From positions 62,001 to 126,000 of the forward strand of contig JACOEL010000006.1 of the NCBI GenBank assembly GCA_024998625.1: 64,000 bases of DNA. The letters run 5' to 3'. Every line of letters begins with the position of its first letter. Within the stretch, counting starts at the first letter, position 1. Made by a program: the position numbers and the translations under genes. Under the pieces are notes generated by a model, which did no database searches, was not told where the DNA came from, and saw only the letters and a program-made list of their open reading frames with translations. Of this stretch, positions 1 to 8,746 are shown one piece after another. This DNA comes from Nitrospira sp. Its GTDB lineage: Bacteria; Nitrospirota; Nitrospiria; Nitrospirales; Nitrospiraceae.

Positions 1-477
1 AAATCCTGCATCGAGCTATGTCCCGATGCGCTCATCCTCGGCAGTGACACCCTGATCAGCCTTGGTTCGGAGGTGCTGGGAAAGCCGGCCGATTTGGCCG
101 ATGCTGACTCCATGCTCAGACGTATGGCCGGACAGATGCACCAGATTTTCACTGCCGTCGCTCTGGTGGGCCCCGGTCCTGAGCCCTGTGAGGTTCAGGT
201 CGCCAGGGTATCGGTCGCAATGAAACCCTTGAATGAAGAGGCCTTGGCCGCCTACTTGCGAACCGGGGATAGTCTAGGGAAGGCCGGCGCCTATTCTATT
301 CAGGGTGGAGGGGCCGCACTGATTGAGGGGATCGAGGGCGATTACACGGCGGCCGTGGGCTTACCGCTTCGCACCGTCGCCGACATGTTGCGCCGACGCG
401 GGATGCCCTGTCCGGCTGATGTCGATCAACTCTATGTTCGCAAGCCCTATCCCAACTGGGCTCGATTCAATCCCTAG
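1..477 (+). CDS. maf: Maf-family nucleotide pyrophosphatase, 5' end cut by window edge
   Basis: The open frame runs in from base 1 and ends at TAG 475-477, giving 158 visible residues of a family normally about 190-200 long, so roughly 35-40 N-terminal residues lie outside the window. Visible Maf hallmarks are the GSDT motif with its catalytic Asp, LGKPAD shortly after it, the KAGAY-IQG-GA stretch, and IEGDYTAAVGLPL near the C-terminus. Maf proteins hydrolyse dTTP/UTP or modified nucleotides to monophosphates in the cytoplasm, a house-cleaning role also linked to septum control. Family assignment is secure; which nucleotide subfamily it belongs to cannot be decided without the N-terminus. The stop codon touches the left arm of the repeat element that follows. 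Confidence 0.9.
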   Translation, partial: KSCIELCPDALILGSDTLISLGSEVLGKPADLADADSMLRRMAGQMHQIFTAVALVGPGPEPCEVQVARVSVAMKPLNEEALAAYLRTGDSLGKAGAYSIQGGGAALIEGIEGDYTAAVGLPLRTVADMLRRRGMPCPADVDQLYVRKPYPNWARFNP

Positions 478-659
478 CAGGCTGTTGAGAAAGTCCGCCG
501 GCGGCGTTCTCGCGTTGTTGAAGACTCGACGTATCGCACGCGGGGAAAGAGCCTGTCCCGGCGGGCTCGGGGTGGGCGGGTAAGAAAGATGTGGCTTCAC
601 CTCCTCGCTTGCTGCGGTCTTGCCGGATATGGTCCAGACGGTCTTTCTGAACAGCCTGC
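477..659. repeat. MITE-like inverted-repeat element, copy 1 (family A)
   Basis: The ends are near-perfect terminal inverted repeats: GCAGGCTGTTGAGAAAG at 477-493 and the complement of GCAGGCTGTTCAGAAAG at 643-659 (16 of 17 match). The roughly 150 bp between them hold no convincing gene. The left arm begins on the last base of the maf stop codon. Parts of the interior (around 505-535) resemble the element at 5727-5851. There is no transposase, so it is either a non-autonomous mobile element or a repeated 3'-end processing or termination element. Confidence 0.65.
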
Positions 660-699
660 AAGTTCGGATCGTCCACGTACAGTTCGGCTGCCTGTGAGA

Positions 700-729
700 T
701 TGAAAAGGCCTCCGCAATCCTTTTACAAT
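700..729 (+). promoter_or_regulatory. Sigma-70-type promoter for the secreted protein gene
   Basis: TTGAAA (700-705), an 18-bp spacer, then TACAAT (724-729). Transcription would start near 736 and give a leader of about 30 nt with the Shine-Dalgarno AGGGAGGT just before the ATG at 765. Confidence 0.55.
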
Positions 730-764
730 GCGCCTTTGTTCAGTGACGCGTCAGGGAGGTACTC

Positions 765-1436
765 ATGCGCGCGAATCATGGCAGTGCAGGTCGGCATCGT
801 CGGTCCCATGGAGTCATCGGGGTCGTAGTCGGAGCAATGGTGGCGGTCGGCAGTCCCGCGTGGGCGATCGACGTCAAGTTGTCTCCTGAAGAGGCGAAGA
901 AGGCCCTGGAAGCGGGGCGGGCACCAATGGAAAAGGCCAATTCCCCGGAGGACGTGAAGAAGGTGTTGCAGCAGGCCTCGCTGGTCACGCGGGTGGGGGC
1001 GGATCCCGAGAAAGATCAATGCGGCGCGAGTGCCATCCTGCGCACCAAGCGGTATCGGCTGGAAGCGTTCGGCCGACAGGAGGCAGCGGAGTCGAAGAAG
1101 CAGAAGAAAGACGTGCGCATGCCCGAAGAGTTCATCCAGAAAGTTGTGGACATGCCGAATATGGAAGTGGAAGTGCAACTCTGCGGGGACGATGAGTACT
1201 TCGCCGAGAAGGCCGACATCGTGTTCCAGCAAAAGGGAAAGAATATCCGGCCGGTAGATATCAGCCCGGCCGACCGGGGCAGGAAAAACGAGGGCGCAGG
1301 TCCGGCTTATCGGTCGCGCTTCACGGCCCGGTTTGGATACGAGTCGTTTGATCCCAACGCCAAGACCACGGTGATCGTCACGTTGCAGGACGGGCAGACT
1401 ATGCAGTTCGATGCCGACTTCTCCAAAGTGAAATAG
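765..1436 (+). CDS. Secreted protein of unknown function
   Basis: A 223-residue protein whose ATG is preceded by a strong AGGGAGGT Shine-Dalgarno (753-760). Residues 1-34 look like a signal peptide: a basic histidine/arginine-rich start, a hydrophobic core VIGVVVGAMVAV, and a cleavage site after PAWA. The mature protein is charged and lysine-rich with only two cysteines (in DQCGAS and QLCGDD), which could pair as a disulphide. The C-terminal third looks beta-rich. I do not recognise a family. It sits alone between its own promoter and a strong hairpin at 1446-1474, so it is probably monocistronic and located in the periplasm. Confidence 0.75.
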   Translation: MRANHGSAGRHRRSHGVIGVVVGAMVAVGSPAWAIDVKLSPEEAKKALEAGRAPMEKANSPEDVKKVLQQASLVTRVGADPEKDQCGASAILRTKRYRLEAFGRQEAAESKKQKKDVRMPEEFIQKVVDMPNMEVEVQLCGDDEYFAEKADIVFQQKGKNIRPVDISPADRGRKNEGAGPAYRSRFTARFGYESFDPNAKTTVIVTLQDGQTMQFDADFSKVK

Positions 1437-1445
1437 ACGGCAGGC

Positions 1446-1474
1446 TCCGGTGCGGGCATCGCGCCCGCACCGGA
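1446..1474 (+). terminator. GC-rich hairpin after the secreted protein gene
   Basis: TCCGGTGCGGGC (1446-1457) pairs perfectly over 12 bp with GCCCGCACCGGA (1463-1474) around a 5-nt loop. It starts 9 nt past the stop codon. No long U-run follows, so it may act as a Rho-assisted or 3'-end stability hairpin rather than a classical intrinsic terminator. Confidence 0.7.
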
Positions 1475-1582
1475 AACGACTATGTTCGTACCTGTGTTTC
1501 CCTTCCGTGTGTTCATTCCATATTCTTCCCAGTGCCGACCTCCGAACATCCCGGTTGAGTCGTCTTGTCGTAGACATGCATA

Positions 1583-2560
1583 ATGACCGACATGGACAGG
1601 GACGATCTGCTTTCCCTCTATCGTCAGATGTTGCTGATTCGTCGGTTTGAAGAAAAGTCGGCGGAGATGTATGCGCTCGCCAAGATTGCTGGGTTTCTCC
1701 ATCTCTACATCGGCGAAGAGGCGATTGCTGTTGGTGCGATTGCGGCGCTGAGGCCGGACGATTATGCGATCAGCGCCTATCGCGACCATGGACATTGCCT
1801 GGCCCGCGGCTCTGATCCCGGTAAAGTGATGGCCGAACTCTTCGGCAAAGCAACCGGGTTGTGTCAGGGCAAGGGCGGCTCTATGCATCTGGTGGATCTC
1901 GCCCACCGGTTCATGGGCGGCTACGCCATCGTCGGCGGGCATATTCCATTAGCGACAGGGCTGGCCTTTGCGACGAAATATCAGAAGCAGGATCTGGTGA
2001 CCGTCTGTTTCTTCGGGGAAGGCGCCGTACCGAGCGGCCAGGCGCATGAAGCCTTCAATCTGGCAGCCCTGTGGAAACTCCCGGTGATCTTCATCTGTGA
2101 AAATAATCGATACGGGATGGGGACGCCTGTGCATCGGGCGGTGGCCTTGTATGAAAACGTGGCGGAGGCAGCGCGCTCCTACGGCATCATGGCTGAACGT
2201 GTGGACGGTATGGATGTGCTCGCGGTGCGGGCGCTGATGCGGACGGTGGTGGATCAGGTGCGCGTCGGGCATGGCCCGTTTTTCATCGAGGCGATGACCT
2301 ATCGATTCATGGGCCATTCGATGGCCGATCCCTCGCATGGCCATTACCGGACTAAGGACGAAGTCGAGGAACATCGCAAGCGAGACCCGCTGGTGTTACT
2401 GCGGGAGACGATTCTCGGCAAAAACCTGTGCGGCGAGTCGGATTTCAAACGTGTGGAGCAAGAGGTGAATGATGTGGTTGCCGCTGCGGTGAAATTCGCC
2501 GATCAGAGCCCATTCCCGGCGCCCTCGGCCTTGCATCGCGATGTGATGGTGGAGGACTAG
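1583..2560 (+). CDS. pdhA: Pyruvate dehydrogenase E1 component, alpha subunit
   Basis: A 325-residue thiamine-diphosphate enzyme subunit, the usual length for a separate E1-alpha. Visible landmarks are RRFEEKSAEMYA at the start, GKGGSMH, the TPP/Mg motif beginning FGEGAVPSGQAHEAFN and ending ENN, and the phosphorylation-loop-like YRFMGHSMADP. With E1-beta it decarboxylates pyruvate and reductively acetylates the E2 lipoyl group, feeding acetyl-CoA to central metabolism. The gene leads the cluster pdhA-pdhB-pdhC-lipA, and the next ATG is only 7 nt beyond its stop. A second in-frame Met lies at 1592. A branched-chain or acetoin substrate cannot be wholly excluded from sequence alone. Confidence 0.93.
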   Translation: MTDMDRDDLLSLYRQMLLIRRFEEKSAEMYALAKIAGFLHLYIGEEAIAVGAIAALRPDDYAISAYRDHGHCLARGSDPGKVMAELFGKATGLCQGKGGSMHLVDLAHRFMGGYAIVGGHIPLATGLAFATKYQKQDLVTVCFFGEGAVPSGQAHEAFNLAALWKLPVIFICENNRYGMGTPVHRAVALYENVAEAARSYGIMAERVDGMDVLAVRALMRTVVDQVRVGHGPFFIEAMTYRFMGHSMADPSHGHYRTKDEVEEHRKRDPLVLLRETILGKNLCGESDFKRVEQEVNDVVAAAVKFADQSPFPAPSALHRDVMVED

Positions 2561-2567
2561 CATCACG

Positions 2568-3545
2568 ATGCTGTTGTCCTATCGGGAAGCCCTCAACCAG
2601 GCCATGCGGGAAGAAATGCGCCGCGACACGCGCATTTTTTTGATCGGTGAAGAGGTGGGCTATTACCAGGGCGCCTTCAAGGTCAGTAAGGGATTCGTCG
2701 AGGAATTCGGGCCGCAGCGGGTGGTCGATACGCCGATTACCGAAGCGGGCTTCACCGGTTTGGCCATCGGCGCGGCTATGGCGGGATTACAGCCGATCGT
2801 CGAGTTGATGACCATGAATTTCGGCATCGTGGCGTTGGATCAGATCGTCAACAACGCGGCGAAGATTCGTTACATGTCGGGCGGGCAACTGTCCGTTCCC
2901 ATCGTGATTCGTGGCCCCGGCAGCGCGGCGCATCAACTGGGGGCCCAACATTCACAAAGCCTCGAAGCCTGGTTTTGCCATGTGCCGGGATTGAAGGTGG
3001 TCGCGCCGTCGACACCCCGGGATGCGAAGGGGTTGCTGAAGAGCGCGATCCGTGATCAGAATCCAGTCATCTTTATCGAAGCGCAACTATTGTATGGGAC
3101 GAAGGGCGAAGTGGCGGAAGGGGAGTACACGATTCCGCTTGGTCAGGCCGAGGTGAAGCGGGCCGGAGCGGATGTGACCGTCGTGGCCTATTCCAAGATG
3201 TTGCTGGTGGCGATGGCGGCGGCGGAACAGCTGAGTCGTGACGGGTTCGATGTCGAGGTGATCGATCCACGCACCCTCAAGCCCTTGGACCTCGACACCA
3301 TCGTCACTTCGACCAAAAAGACCGGGCGCCTGGTGATCGTCGAAGAAGGCTGGCGCTTTTGCGGGCTTGGTGCGCAGATTGCCGACAGCATCTATACGGC
3401 GGCCTTCGATTACCTGGACGGCCCCATCGTTCGCGTGACCGGCGAAGAGGTGCCGATGCCGTACAGCCGTCCGCTGGAAGACGCGGCCATCCCGGATGTG
3501 CCGCGTGTGGTCGCTGCCGTCAAATCTGTCTGTGGTGCAGTATGA
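2568..3545 (+). CDS. pdhB: Pyruvate dehydrogenase E1 component, beta subunit
   Basis: 325 residues, matching the E1-beta family length. The N-terminus (YREALNQAMREEM, then GEEVGYYQGAFKVSKGF) and the DTPITEAGFTGLAIGAA stretch are characteristic of the pyrimidine-binding domain; the C-terminal transketolase domain ends with EEGWRFCGLGAQIA. It forms the alpha2-beta2 E1 with the upstream product and docks on E2. It starts 7 nt after pdhA, consistent with one transcript and translational coupling. The family call is secure; pyruvate as substrate is inferred from the linked E2 and lipA. Confidence 0.93.
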   Translation: MLLSYREALNQAMREEMRRDTRIFLIGEEVGYYQGAFKVSKGFVEEFGPQRVVDTPITEAGFTGLAIGAAMAGLQPIVELMTMNFGIVALDQIVNNAAKIRYMSGGQLSVPIVIRGPGSAAHQLGAQHSQSLEAWFCHVPGLKVVAPSTPRDAKGLLKSAIRDQNPVIFIEAQLLYGTKGEVAEGEYTIPLGQAEVKRAGADVTVVAYSKMLLVAMAAAEQLSRDGFDVEVIDPRTLKPLDLDTIVTSTKKTGRLVIVEEGWRFCGLGAQIADSIYTAAFDYLDGPIVRVTGEEVPMPYSRPLEDAAIPDVPRVVAAVKSVCGAV

Positions 3546-3608
3546 GGAGCGGTCGCCGTCTGGTCCGTGCCGGACTTCGAAGGTGGTCTGCATCCTGGAG
3601 GGGAATTC

Positions 3609-4811
3609 ATGGCTAGTCGTGTGGTCATGCCCAAATTGACGGATACGATGGAAGAGGGAGTGCTGCTGGCCTGGAAGAAGCGCGAAGGTGATCAGGTGCA
3701 CGCGGGCGAAGTGATCGCGGAGATCGAAACCGATAAGGCCGTCATGGATCTGGAAGCCTTTGCGCCCGGCATCCTGCGCAAGATTCTCGCTCGAGATGGT
3801 GAGACCGTGCAGTCCGGCACGTTGATCGCGGTCATCGCCGAGGCTGATGAAGACATTACGTCGGCCTTATCCGACGGCGTGGCGGCTGCGCCGTCGATCG
3901 GCAATGGCGCCAAAACCGGTGCCGCGCCGGGAGCGGCCCCTGCTCCACCTGCAGCGGCGCGTCCGGAGGGTACGCGTCCGTTCGCTTCTCCGCGGGCAAA
4001 AACTCTGGCCGCTGAACGGGGCATCGATCTGAGCGCCCTGGCCGGCAGCGGTCCGGGCGGGCGAATTGTCGAAGACGATGTGATCCAGGCGGCTGCTCAG
4101 CCCGCGCAGGCATTGCCTGCCGGAACCGATCAGCCGTTGAGCCAGATGCGAAAAGCCATCGCCCGGGCGACGGTGCAGAGCAAGTCACCGGTCCCCCATT
4201 TTTATCTGACTGTCGAAATCGACATGGAGCAGGCGGAACGGGTCCGCGATCAGTTTAAGCAGAACCGGCAGACGCATCCATCTATTACCGATCTGCTCAT
4301 CAAGGCTTCGGCGCTGGCGTTGGGTCGGCACCCGGAGATCAACGTGTCCTTTGTCGGCGAATCGATCAGGCGGTTCGAGCAGATTGATATCGGTGTGGCC
4401 GTCGGCATGGAGGATGGTCTGATTACACCGGTGATTCGAGACTGCGGGGCGAAAACGCTAACCGAGATTTCGACGGAGACCAAGTCGATGATCGAACGGG
4501 CCAGGCAGAAGCGCTTGCAACCGCAGGAATATACGGGGGCGACGTTTGCCATCTCCAATCTGGGGATGTTCGACGTGGACAACTTTATCGCCCTGCTCAT
4601 GCCGCTCCAGGCCGCTGCGATCGCTGTGGGTGCGATTCGGGATGTGCCGGTTGTGACCAAGGGGGTTGTGACGGCCGGGCGGCGGATGAAGGTCACGTTG
4701 TCTTGCGATCATCGGGCGCTCGATGGATTGATGGGCGCGCAGTTTCTGAAAGAGTTCAAGCGTGTGCTGGAGCATCCACAGGAACTGGTGGCGCCGGTGG
4801 TGAAACCATGA
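3609..4811 (+). CDS. pdhC: Dihydrolipoamide acetyltransferase (E2) of pyruvate dehydrogenase
   Basis: The 400-residue product has a single lipoyl domain (residues 1-80, with the lipoylated Lys43 in IETDKAVMD), a Pro/Ala-rich linker, a peripheral-subunit-binding domain around 120-155 ([18 protein letters not shown]), a second linker, and a catalytic acyltransferase domain ending with the active-site DHRALDG motif. I chose the ATG at 3609 because GGAGGGG precedes it and the lipoyl fold begins right there; the frame stays open upstream to a GTG at 3567. The stop overlaps the lipA start (ATGA), so the lipoyl acceptor and a lipoyl-making enzyme are co-translated. No E3 gene lies nearby. Confidence 0.93.
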   Translation: MASRVVMPKLTDTMEEGVLLAWKKREGDQVHAGEVIAEIETDKAVMDLEAFAPGILRKILARDGETVQSGTLIAVIAEADEDITSALSDGVAAAPSIGNGAKTGAAPGAAPAPPAAARPEGTRPFASPRAKTLAAERGIDLSALAGSGPGGRIVEDDVIQAAAQPAQALPAGTDQPLSQMRKAIARATVQSKSPVPHFYLTVEIDMEQAERVRDQFKQNRQTHPSITDLLIKASALALGRHPEINVSFVGESIRRFEQIDIGVAVGMEDGLITPVIRDCGAKTLTEISTETKSMIERARQKRLQPQEYTGATFAISNLGMFDVDNFIALLMPLQAAAIAVGAIRDVPVVTKGVVTAGRRMKVTLSCDHRALDGLMGAQFLKEFKRVLEHPQELVAPVVKP

Positions 4812-5737
4812 GCTTTATACGCATCGACCCGCGGTCATCATCTGGAAAGGACCAGCCATCGGCCGTCTGCGATCAGCCCGCCGCTTCACAATCCCGCCGC
4901 CTGCCGCCCTGGTTCAAGGTGAAGCTTCAGACCGGTCCGGATTATCAAGACATTCGCAAGACCATGGATCGGCTCAACCTCCATACGATCTGCGAAGAGG
5001 CGCGTTGCCCGAACATGTGGGAATGTTGGAACGCCCGCACCGCGACCTTTCTGATTCTCGGCGACATCTGCACGAGGCGATGCCACTATTGCTCGGTGGC
5101 CACCGGTCGGCCGCATGAGGTGGATCGCGAAGAGCCGTTACGGGTCGCGGAAGCAGTCCAGGCCCTCAACCTGAGACATGCCGTGATTACGTCGGTGAAC
5201 CGCGATGAATTGGATGACGGCGGCGCGTTGGTGTTTGCCGAGACGATCGGCCATATCCGGCGATTGATTCCGAGCTGCACGATCGAAGTGCTTATTCCGG
5301 ACTTTGAAGGAAACGAAGCGGCGCTGGCGGTTGTCGCTGCGGCAAAGCCGAACATCCTCAACCACAATATTGAAACGGTGCGACGGCTGTTCCCGTCGAT
5401 CCGTCCGCAGGGGAAATATCAGCGGTCGATTGAATTACTGGGCCGGGCCAAGCAGATGGGGATGACGACCAAGTCGGGATTGATCGTCGGCATGGGCGAA
5501 ACGACAGACGAGGCCCGCGAGGTTATGCGTGACTTGCGTTCGGTCGATTGCGACATCATGACCATCGGCCAATATTTGCAGCCGACAAAAGAGCACCTCC
5601 CTGTGGCGCGTTTCTACCACCCCGACGAATTCGCTGTTCTGAAAGAAGAAGGCCTTGCCCTCGGCTTCCGCCACGTCGAATCGGGCCCGCTCGTCCGCAG
5701 CTCTTACCACGCGGAACAACAGGTGTCAGGACGTTGA
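4808..5737 (+). CDS. lipA: Lipoyl synthase
   Basis: A 309-residue radical-SAM enzyme that inserts two sulfur atoms into octanoyl groups on E2 and H-protein domains. It has both expected iron-sulfur sites: Cys62, Cys67 and Cys73 in [12 protein letters not shown] for the auxiliary sacrificial cluster, and Cys88, Cys92 and Cys95 in CTRRCHYC for the SAM cluster. The family-typical NHNIETV and RSSYHAEQQ stretches are present. Its ATG overlaps the E2 stop by 4 nt, a functional pairing of lipoyl maker and lipoyl protein. The last codons and stop lie inside the left arm of a family A repeat element. Confidence 0.95.
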   Translation: MSFIRIDPRSSSGKDQPSAVCDQPAASQSRRLPPWFKVKLQTGPDYQDIRKTMDRLNLHTICEEARCPNMWECWNARTATFLILGDICTRRCHYCSVATGRPHEVDREEPLRVAEAVQALNLRHAVITSVNRDELDDGGALVFAETIGHIRRLIPSCTIEVLIPDFEGNEAALAVVAAAKPNILNHNIETVRRLFPSIRPQGKYQRSIELLGRAKQMGMTTKSGLIVGMGETTDEAREVMRDLRSVDCDIMTIGQYLQPTKEHLPVARFYHPDEFAVLKEEGLALGFRHVESGPLVRSSYHAEQQVSGR

Positions 5738-5851
5738 AAATCACCTCCGGCGTCGCTCTCGCATCGTTCAAGCCCTCAACGTACCGATCACTTGTACGTC
5801 TCGGCCTTCCGTTCGCTGCTGCCTAGCTGGGCGACCGTTTCGAACATCCTG
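5727..5851. repeat. Inverted-repeat element, copy 2 (family A), overlapping the lipA 3' end
   Basis: Imperfect terminal inverted repeats: CAGGACGTTGAAAA at 5727-5740 against the complement of 5838-5851 (11 of 14 match). The interior TCTCGCATCGTTCAAG, then CTCAACGTACCG, lines up with the interior of copy 1, and CGTAC/GTACG form an inner stem. The lipA stop codon (5735-5737) lies inside the left arm. The element sits between convergent genes (lipA and the permease). Confidence 0.5.
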
Positions 5852-5919
5852 CCCAGTACCAAGCATCCACTCATACGCTATTTGCTACATGCCATAAGCT
5901 CCTAGCAAAGCCCCCTTGC

Positions 5920-7152
5920 CTACTCATAATGCAGCGCCTCAATCGGATTCATCCGCGAGGCTTTGTTGGCGGGGTAGAGGCCGAAGAAGATACCCACGGC
6001 GAGAGAGAAGAGGAAGGCCACGGCCACGGCTTTCGACGAGATGATCGTGGGCCAGCCGATAAGGCGGGTCAGGAGCCGAGCGCCGGCGATTCCGAATATT
6101 ACCCCGGCCACTCCGCCGATCGCCGTAAGGATGATCGCCTCGACGAGAAACTGGAGCAGGATGTGTGCGCGTTTCGCGCCGACCGCCATTCGGATGCCGA
6201 TTTCCCTGGTTCGCTCCGTCACCGAGACCAATAGGATGTTCATGATCCCGATTCCGCCGACCACAAGCGAAATGGAAGCGATGCTGAGTAGCATCACCAT
6301 CATGGTCCGGCTGGCTCCGGCCACGGTCTTGGCGACATCCTCCATGGTGCGGATCGTAAAGTCGTTCTCTTCGGCCGGATGAATCCGGTGTCGCGCCCGC
6401 AAGAGTTCTTTGATCTCCTCCACGGCAGCCGGGATGCTGTAGCGGTGCTGGGTGGCGACCATGATGATGCCGACGGTGCCCATGAATTTCGTGCCCAGCA
6501 CTTTTCGCTCTGCGGTCGTGAAGGGAAGCACGACGATATCGTCCTGGTCCTGTCCCGAGAGGGATTGGCCCTTGGACGAAAGAATGCCGATCACACGCAG
6601 CGGCACATTCTTGACCCGGATCTGCGCCCCGATGACTTCCTCTCCGCGCTCGAACAGGTTGTCCGAGACGGTTTTCCCGAGCACCACGACTTTGGCGGCG
6701 GCGTCTTCATCCGCCTGGGTGAAGAAATTGCCGTCGGCTACCGGCCAGTTGCGAAGATCGGGAAAGGCGGCGGTGGTGCCGAGCGCGATGGTGTTCCAGT
6801 TCTTATGTTCGTGAATGACCTGAAGGACCGATCGAGAGGCATAGGTGACGAGGCTGATGTCGCCGATGCGTTTTTCGATGTCGCGTGCATCGTCCACGGT
6901 GAGCGTCGAGACTGTGCCGAGTCCGCCGCGGACGCCGCCCGTCGTGGTGGCGCCGGGAATGATAATGAGCACATTGGTGCCGAGGCTGGCGATCTCGCGT
7001 TGGACCGAGGCAGTCGCGCCCTGTCCTAGACTCACCATGCCGACGACGGCGCCGACGCCGATGACGATGCCGAGCATGGTCAATCCTGCGCGTAGTGGAT
7101 TACGCCGGAGGACGCGCAGGGCGGATTGAATGGTCAGCCAGAGAAAGCTCAT
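5920..7152 (-). CDS. MacB-type ABC transporter permease (no fused ATPase)
   Basis: A 410-residue FtsX/MacB-type permease: one N-terminal membrane helix (LRAGLTMLGIVIGVGAVVGM), a large periplasmic domain of about 220 residues, then three C-terminal helices with the family motif ERTREIGIRMAVGAK and the terminal PANKASRMNPIEALHYE. E. coli MacB carries an N-terminal ATPase in the same chain; here the protein starts directly at the first membrane helix, so ATP hydrolysis must come from a separate LolD-like subunit. The start at 7152 is 10 nt downstream of the adaptor stop. The frame is open further upstream, but that part is antisense to nothing and overlaps the adaptor. Likely exports a lipophilic or peptide substrate. 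Confidence 0.88.
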   Translation of the reverse strand: MSFLWLTIQSALRVLRRNPLRAGLTMLGIVIGVGAVVGMVSLGQGATASVQREIASLGTNVLIIIPGATTTGGVRGGLGTVSTLTVDDARDIEKRIGDISLVTYASRSVLQVIHEHKNWNTIALGTTAAFPDLRNWPVADGNFFTQADEDAAAKVVVLGKTVSDNLFERGEEVIGAQIRVKNVPLRVIGILSSKGQSLSGQDQDDIVVLPFTTAERKVLGTKFMGTVGIIMVATQHRYSIPAAVEEIKELLRARHRIHPAEENDFTIRTMEDVAKTVAGASRTMMVMLLSIASISLVVGGIGIMNILLVSVTERTREIGIRMAVGAKRAHILLQFLVEAIILTAIGGVAGVIFGIAGARLLTRLIGWPTIISSKAVAVAFLFSLAVGIFFGLYPANKASRMNPIEALHYE

Positions 7153-7162
7153 ATCAGGTTCG

Positions 7163-8482
7163 TCACCGTATCTTCGGTCCGAACTCAAAGCCAGGCGGAA
7201 GTTTTTCCTGGGCGCTGTCTTCCGCTGAGGTAATCCCCACGACGGCAGCATCGCCCACGCGCGCCTCGCCGGTCGTAATTTCCGTAAACAGCGAGTCGAC
7301 AATTCCCGTGGTGACCGGTGCCGCCCGTACACGGCCTGTGGGCTCGAGTATCCAGAGTTGCGCCGTCTTGCGATCCACCGGCACGCCTGGCATCCGGAAC
7401 CGCAAGGCCGCATTGGGCGCGCGGAGCGCATCTTCGTTGCGCGCCGTGACGATGGTGATGTTGGCTGTCATGCCGGGCTTGAGCTTCAATTCGGGGTTTT
7501 CGACGGAGATGATCACGTCGTAGGTGACGACATTCTGGATGCTGACCGGGGCGTTCCGGACCTGCGTCACGACCCCGTGAAAAAACTCACGCGGGTACGC
7601 ATCCACACGAAAGTCGGCGGAGGTGCCCTCGGTGACGCCGCCGATATCAGATTCGCTGACATTGGCGATGACCTGCATGCGGGTGAGGTCCTGCGCGATC
7701 ACGAAGAGGGTCGGAGTTTGAAAGCTGGCGACGACCGTCTGCCCTTCCTCCACGTTACGGGAGACGACGGTCCCGTTGACCGGCGAAATAATGGTGGTGT
7801 AACCCAGGTCCAATTCCGCAGACGACAGGGTGGCCTTGGCCTGGTCGACCTGTGCCTGAGACAGATCCACTTGTGCTTCGGCATCGCGATAGTTGGTTCT
7901 CGACAGATCCAGATCCGATTGGGCGACGAACTGCTGTGCCCGCAGCGCGGCGATACGATCCAGTTCCAATGTTTTTTGCGCGAGCATGTTCCGGGCTTTG
8001 GCCAATGTGGCTTTGGCGCTTTTGAGTGCGGCTTTGGCCTGGCTGACCTTGGCTTGATAGGGTTTCTGGTCAATGGAGGCGAGAACCTGGCCTTCCCGCA
8101 CGATGGAGTTAAAGTCGGCGTAGATTTTCGCGATCTTTCCGGAGACCTGACTGCCGACCTGCACGGAGATGACGGGGTTCACGGCTCCCGTGGCTGTGAC
8201 CAGTGAGGTGATCGGGCCGCGGTCGACAGGGAGGGTCTTATAGTGACCGGCAACCGGGTCGTTGGACCACCAATGCCACAATCCGAGAGCCAGGATCGCC
8301 AGAAGTCCCACCGCCGCGAGTAGAAGCGGCATCCGTCGCTTTCCGCCAGGAGGGGGGCTCGCGCCGACTCTGACAGGAACCTGATCATGGCCCTGACCTT
8401 GCACTACCGGGACAGGAGCCAGCACGACCGGTGCCGGGCGGGTGGTCTGCCGCGGGTCCTGTTCCGAGTGATCTGCCGCCAT
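7163..8482 (-). CDS. MacA-type periplasmic adaptor (HlyD/RND membrane-fusion family)
   Basis: A 439-residue membrane-fusion protein. It has a Pro-rich cytoplasmic N-terminus, one membrane anchor at about residues 55-72 (MPLLLAAVGLLAILALGLWHWW), a biotinyl-lipoyl half motif (PVISVQVGSQVSGKIAKI), a long alpha-helical hairpin rich in KAALKSAKATLAKA-type heptads, the second lipoyl half (SPVNGTVVSRNVEEGQ), then beta-barrel domains. The GTG/ATG choice is settled by GGGAGGT just ahead of the ATG at 8482. It shares an operon with the permease, and together they make two of the three parts of a MacAB-TolC-like pump. It is divergent from the response-regulator gene at 8747. Confidence 0.88.
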   Translation of the reverse strand: MAADHSEQDPRQTTRPAPVVLAPVPVVQGQGHDQVPVRVGASPPPGGKRRMPLLLAAVGLLAILALGLWHWWSNDPVAGHYKTLPVDRGPITSLVTATGAVNPVISVQVGSQVSGKIAKIYADFNSIVREGQVLASIDQKPYQAKVSQAKAALKSAKATLAKARNMLAQKTLELDRIAALRAQQFVAQSDLDLSRTNYRDAEAQVDLSQAQVDQAKATLSSAELDLGYTTIISPVNGTVVSRNVEEGQTVVASFQTPTLFVIAQDLTRMQVIANVSESDIGGVTEGTSADFRVDAYPREFFHGVVTQVRNAPVSIQNVVTYDVIISVENPELKLKPGMTANITIVTARNEDALRAPNAALRFRMPGVPVDRKTAQLWILEPTGRVRAAPVTTGIVDSLFTEITTGEARVGDAAVVGITSAEDSAQEKLPPGFEFGPKIR

Positions 8483-8746
8483 ACATGACCTCCCGTCTCG
8501 CCAGGGAAGACGCAAGAGAAGTGCCGTTGCGGGAGGATGGGTTCGCAACTCGATGAAGAGGCGTACTCACCTCACGGGCTTGACGGCTCGAAGGTTGGTC
8601 TGCGAGTGATGCTGGGGCATTTCGCGACAGCAGGCGGCAATGACCTGCGGCAGGACGCCCCTTGACCGCTTGGGCGTAAGCCGATTAGGCTGTGCGCGCA
8701 CTCGTTGGAGGGCCGGTCCGATGAGAAGAGCACGCGAAGGAGCTGT

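Noticed and set aside
723-1577. Long minus-strand frame (284 codons) opposite the secreted protein gene
   Set aside because: It is the antisense shadow of a gene with a signal peptide, ribosome site and promoter; its own sequence lacks family features.
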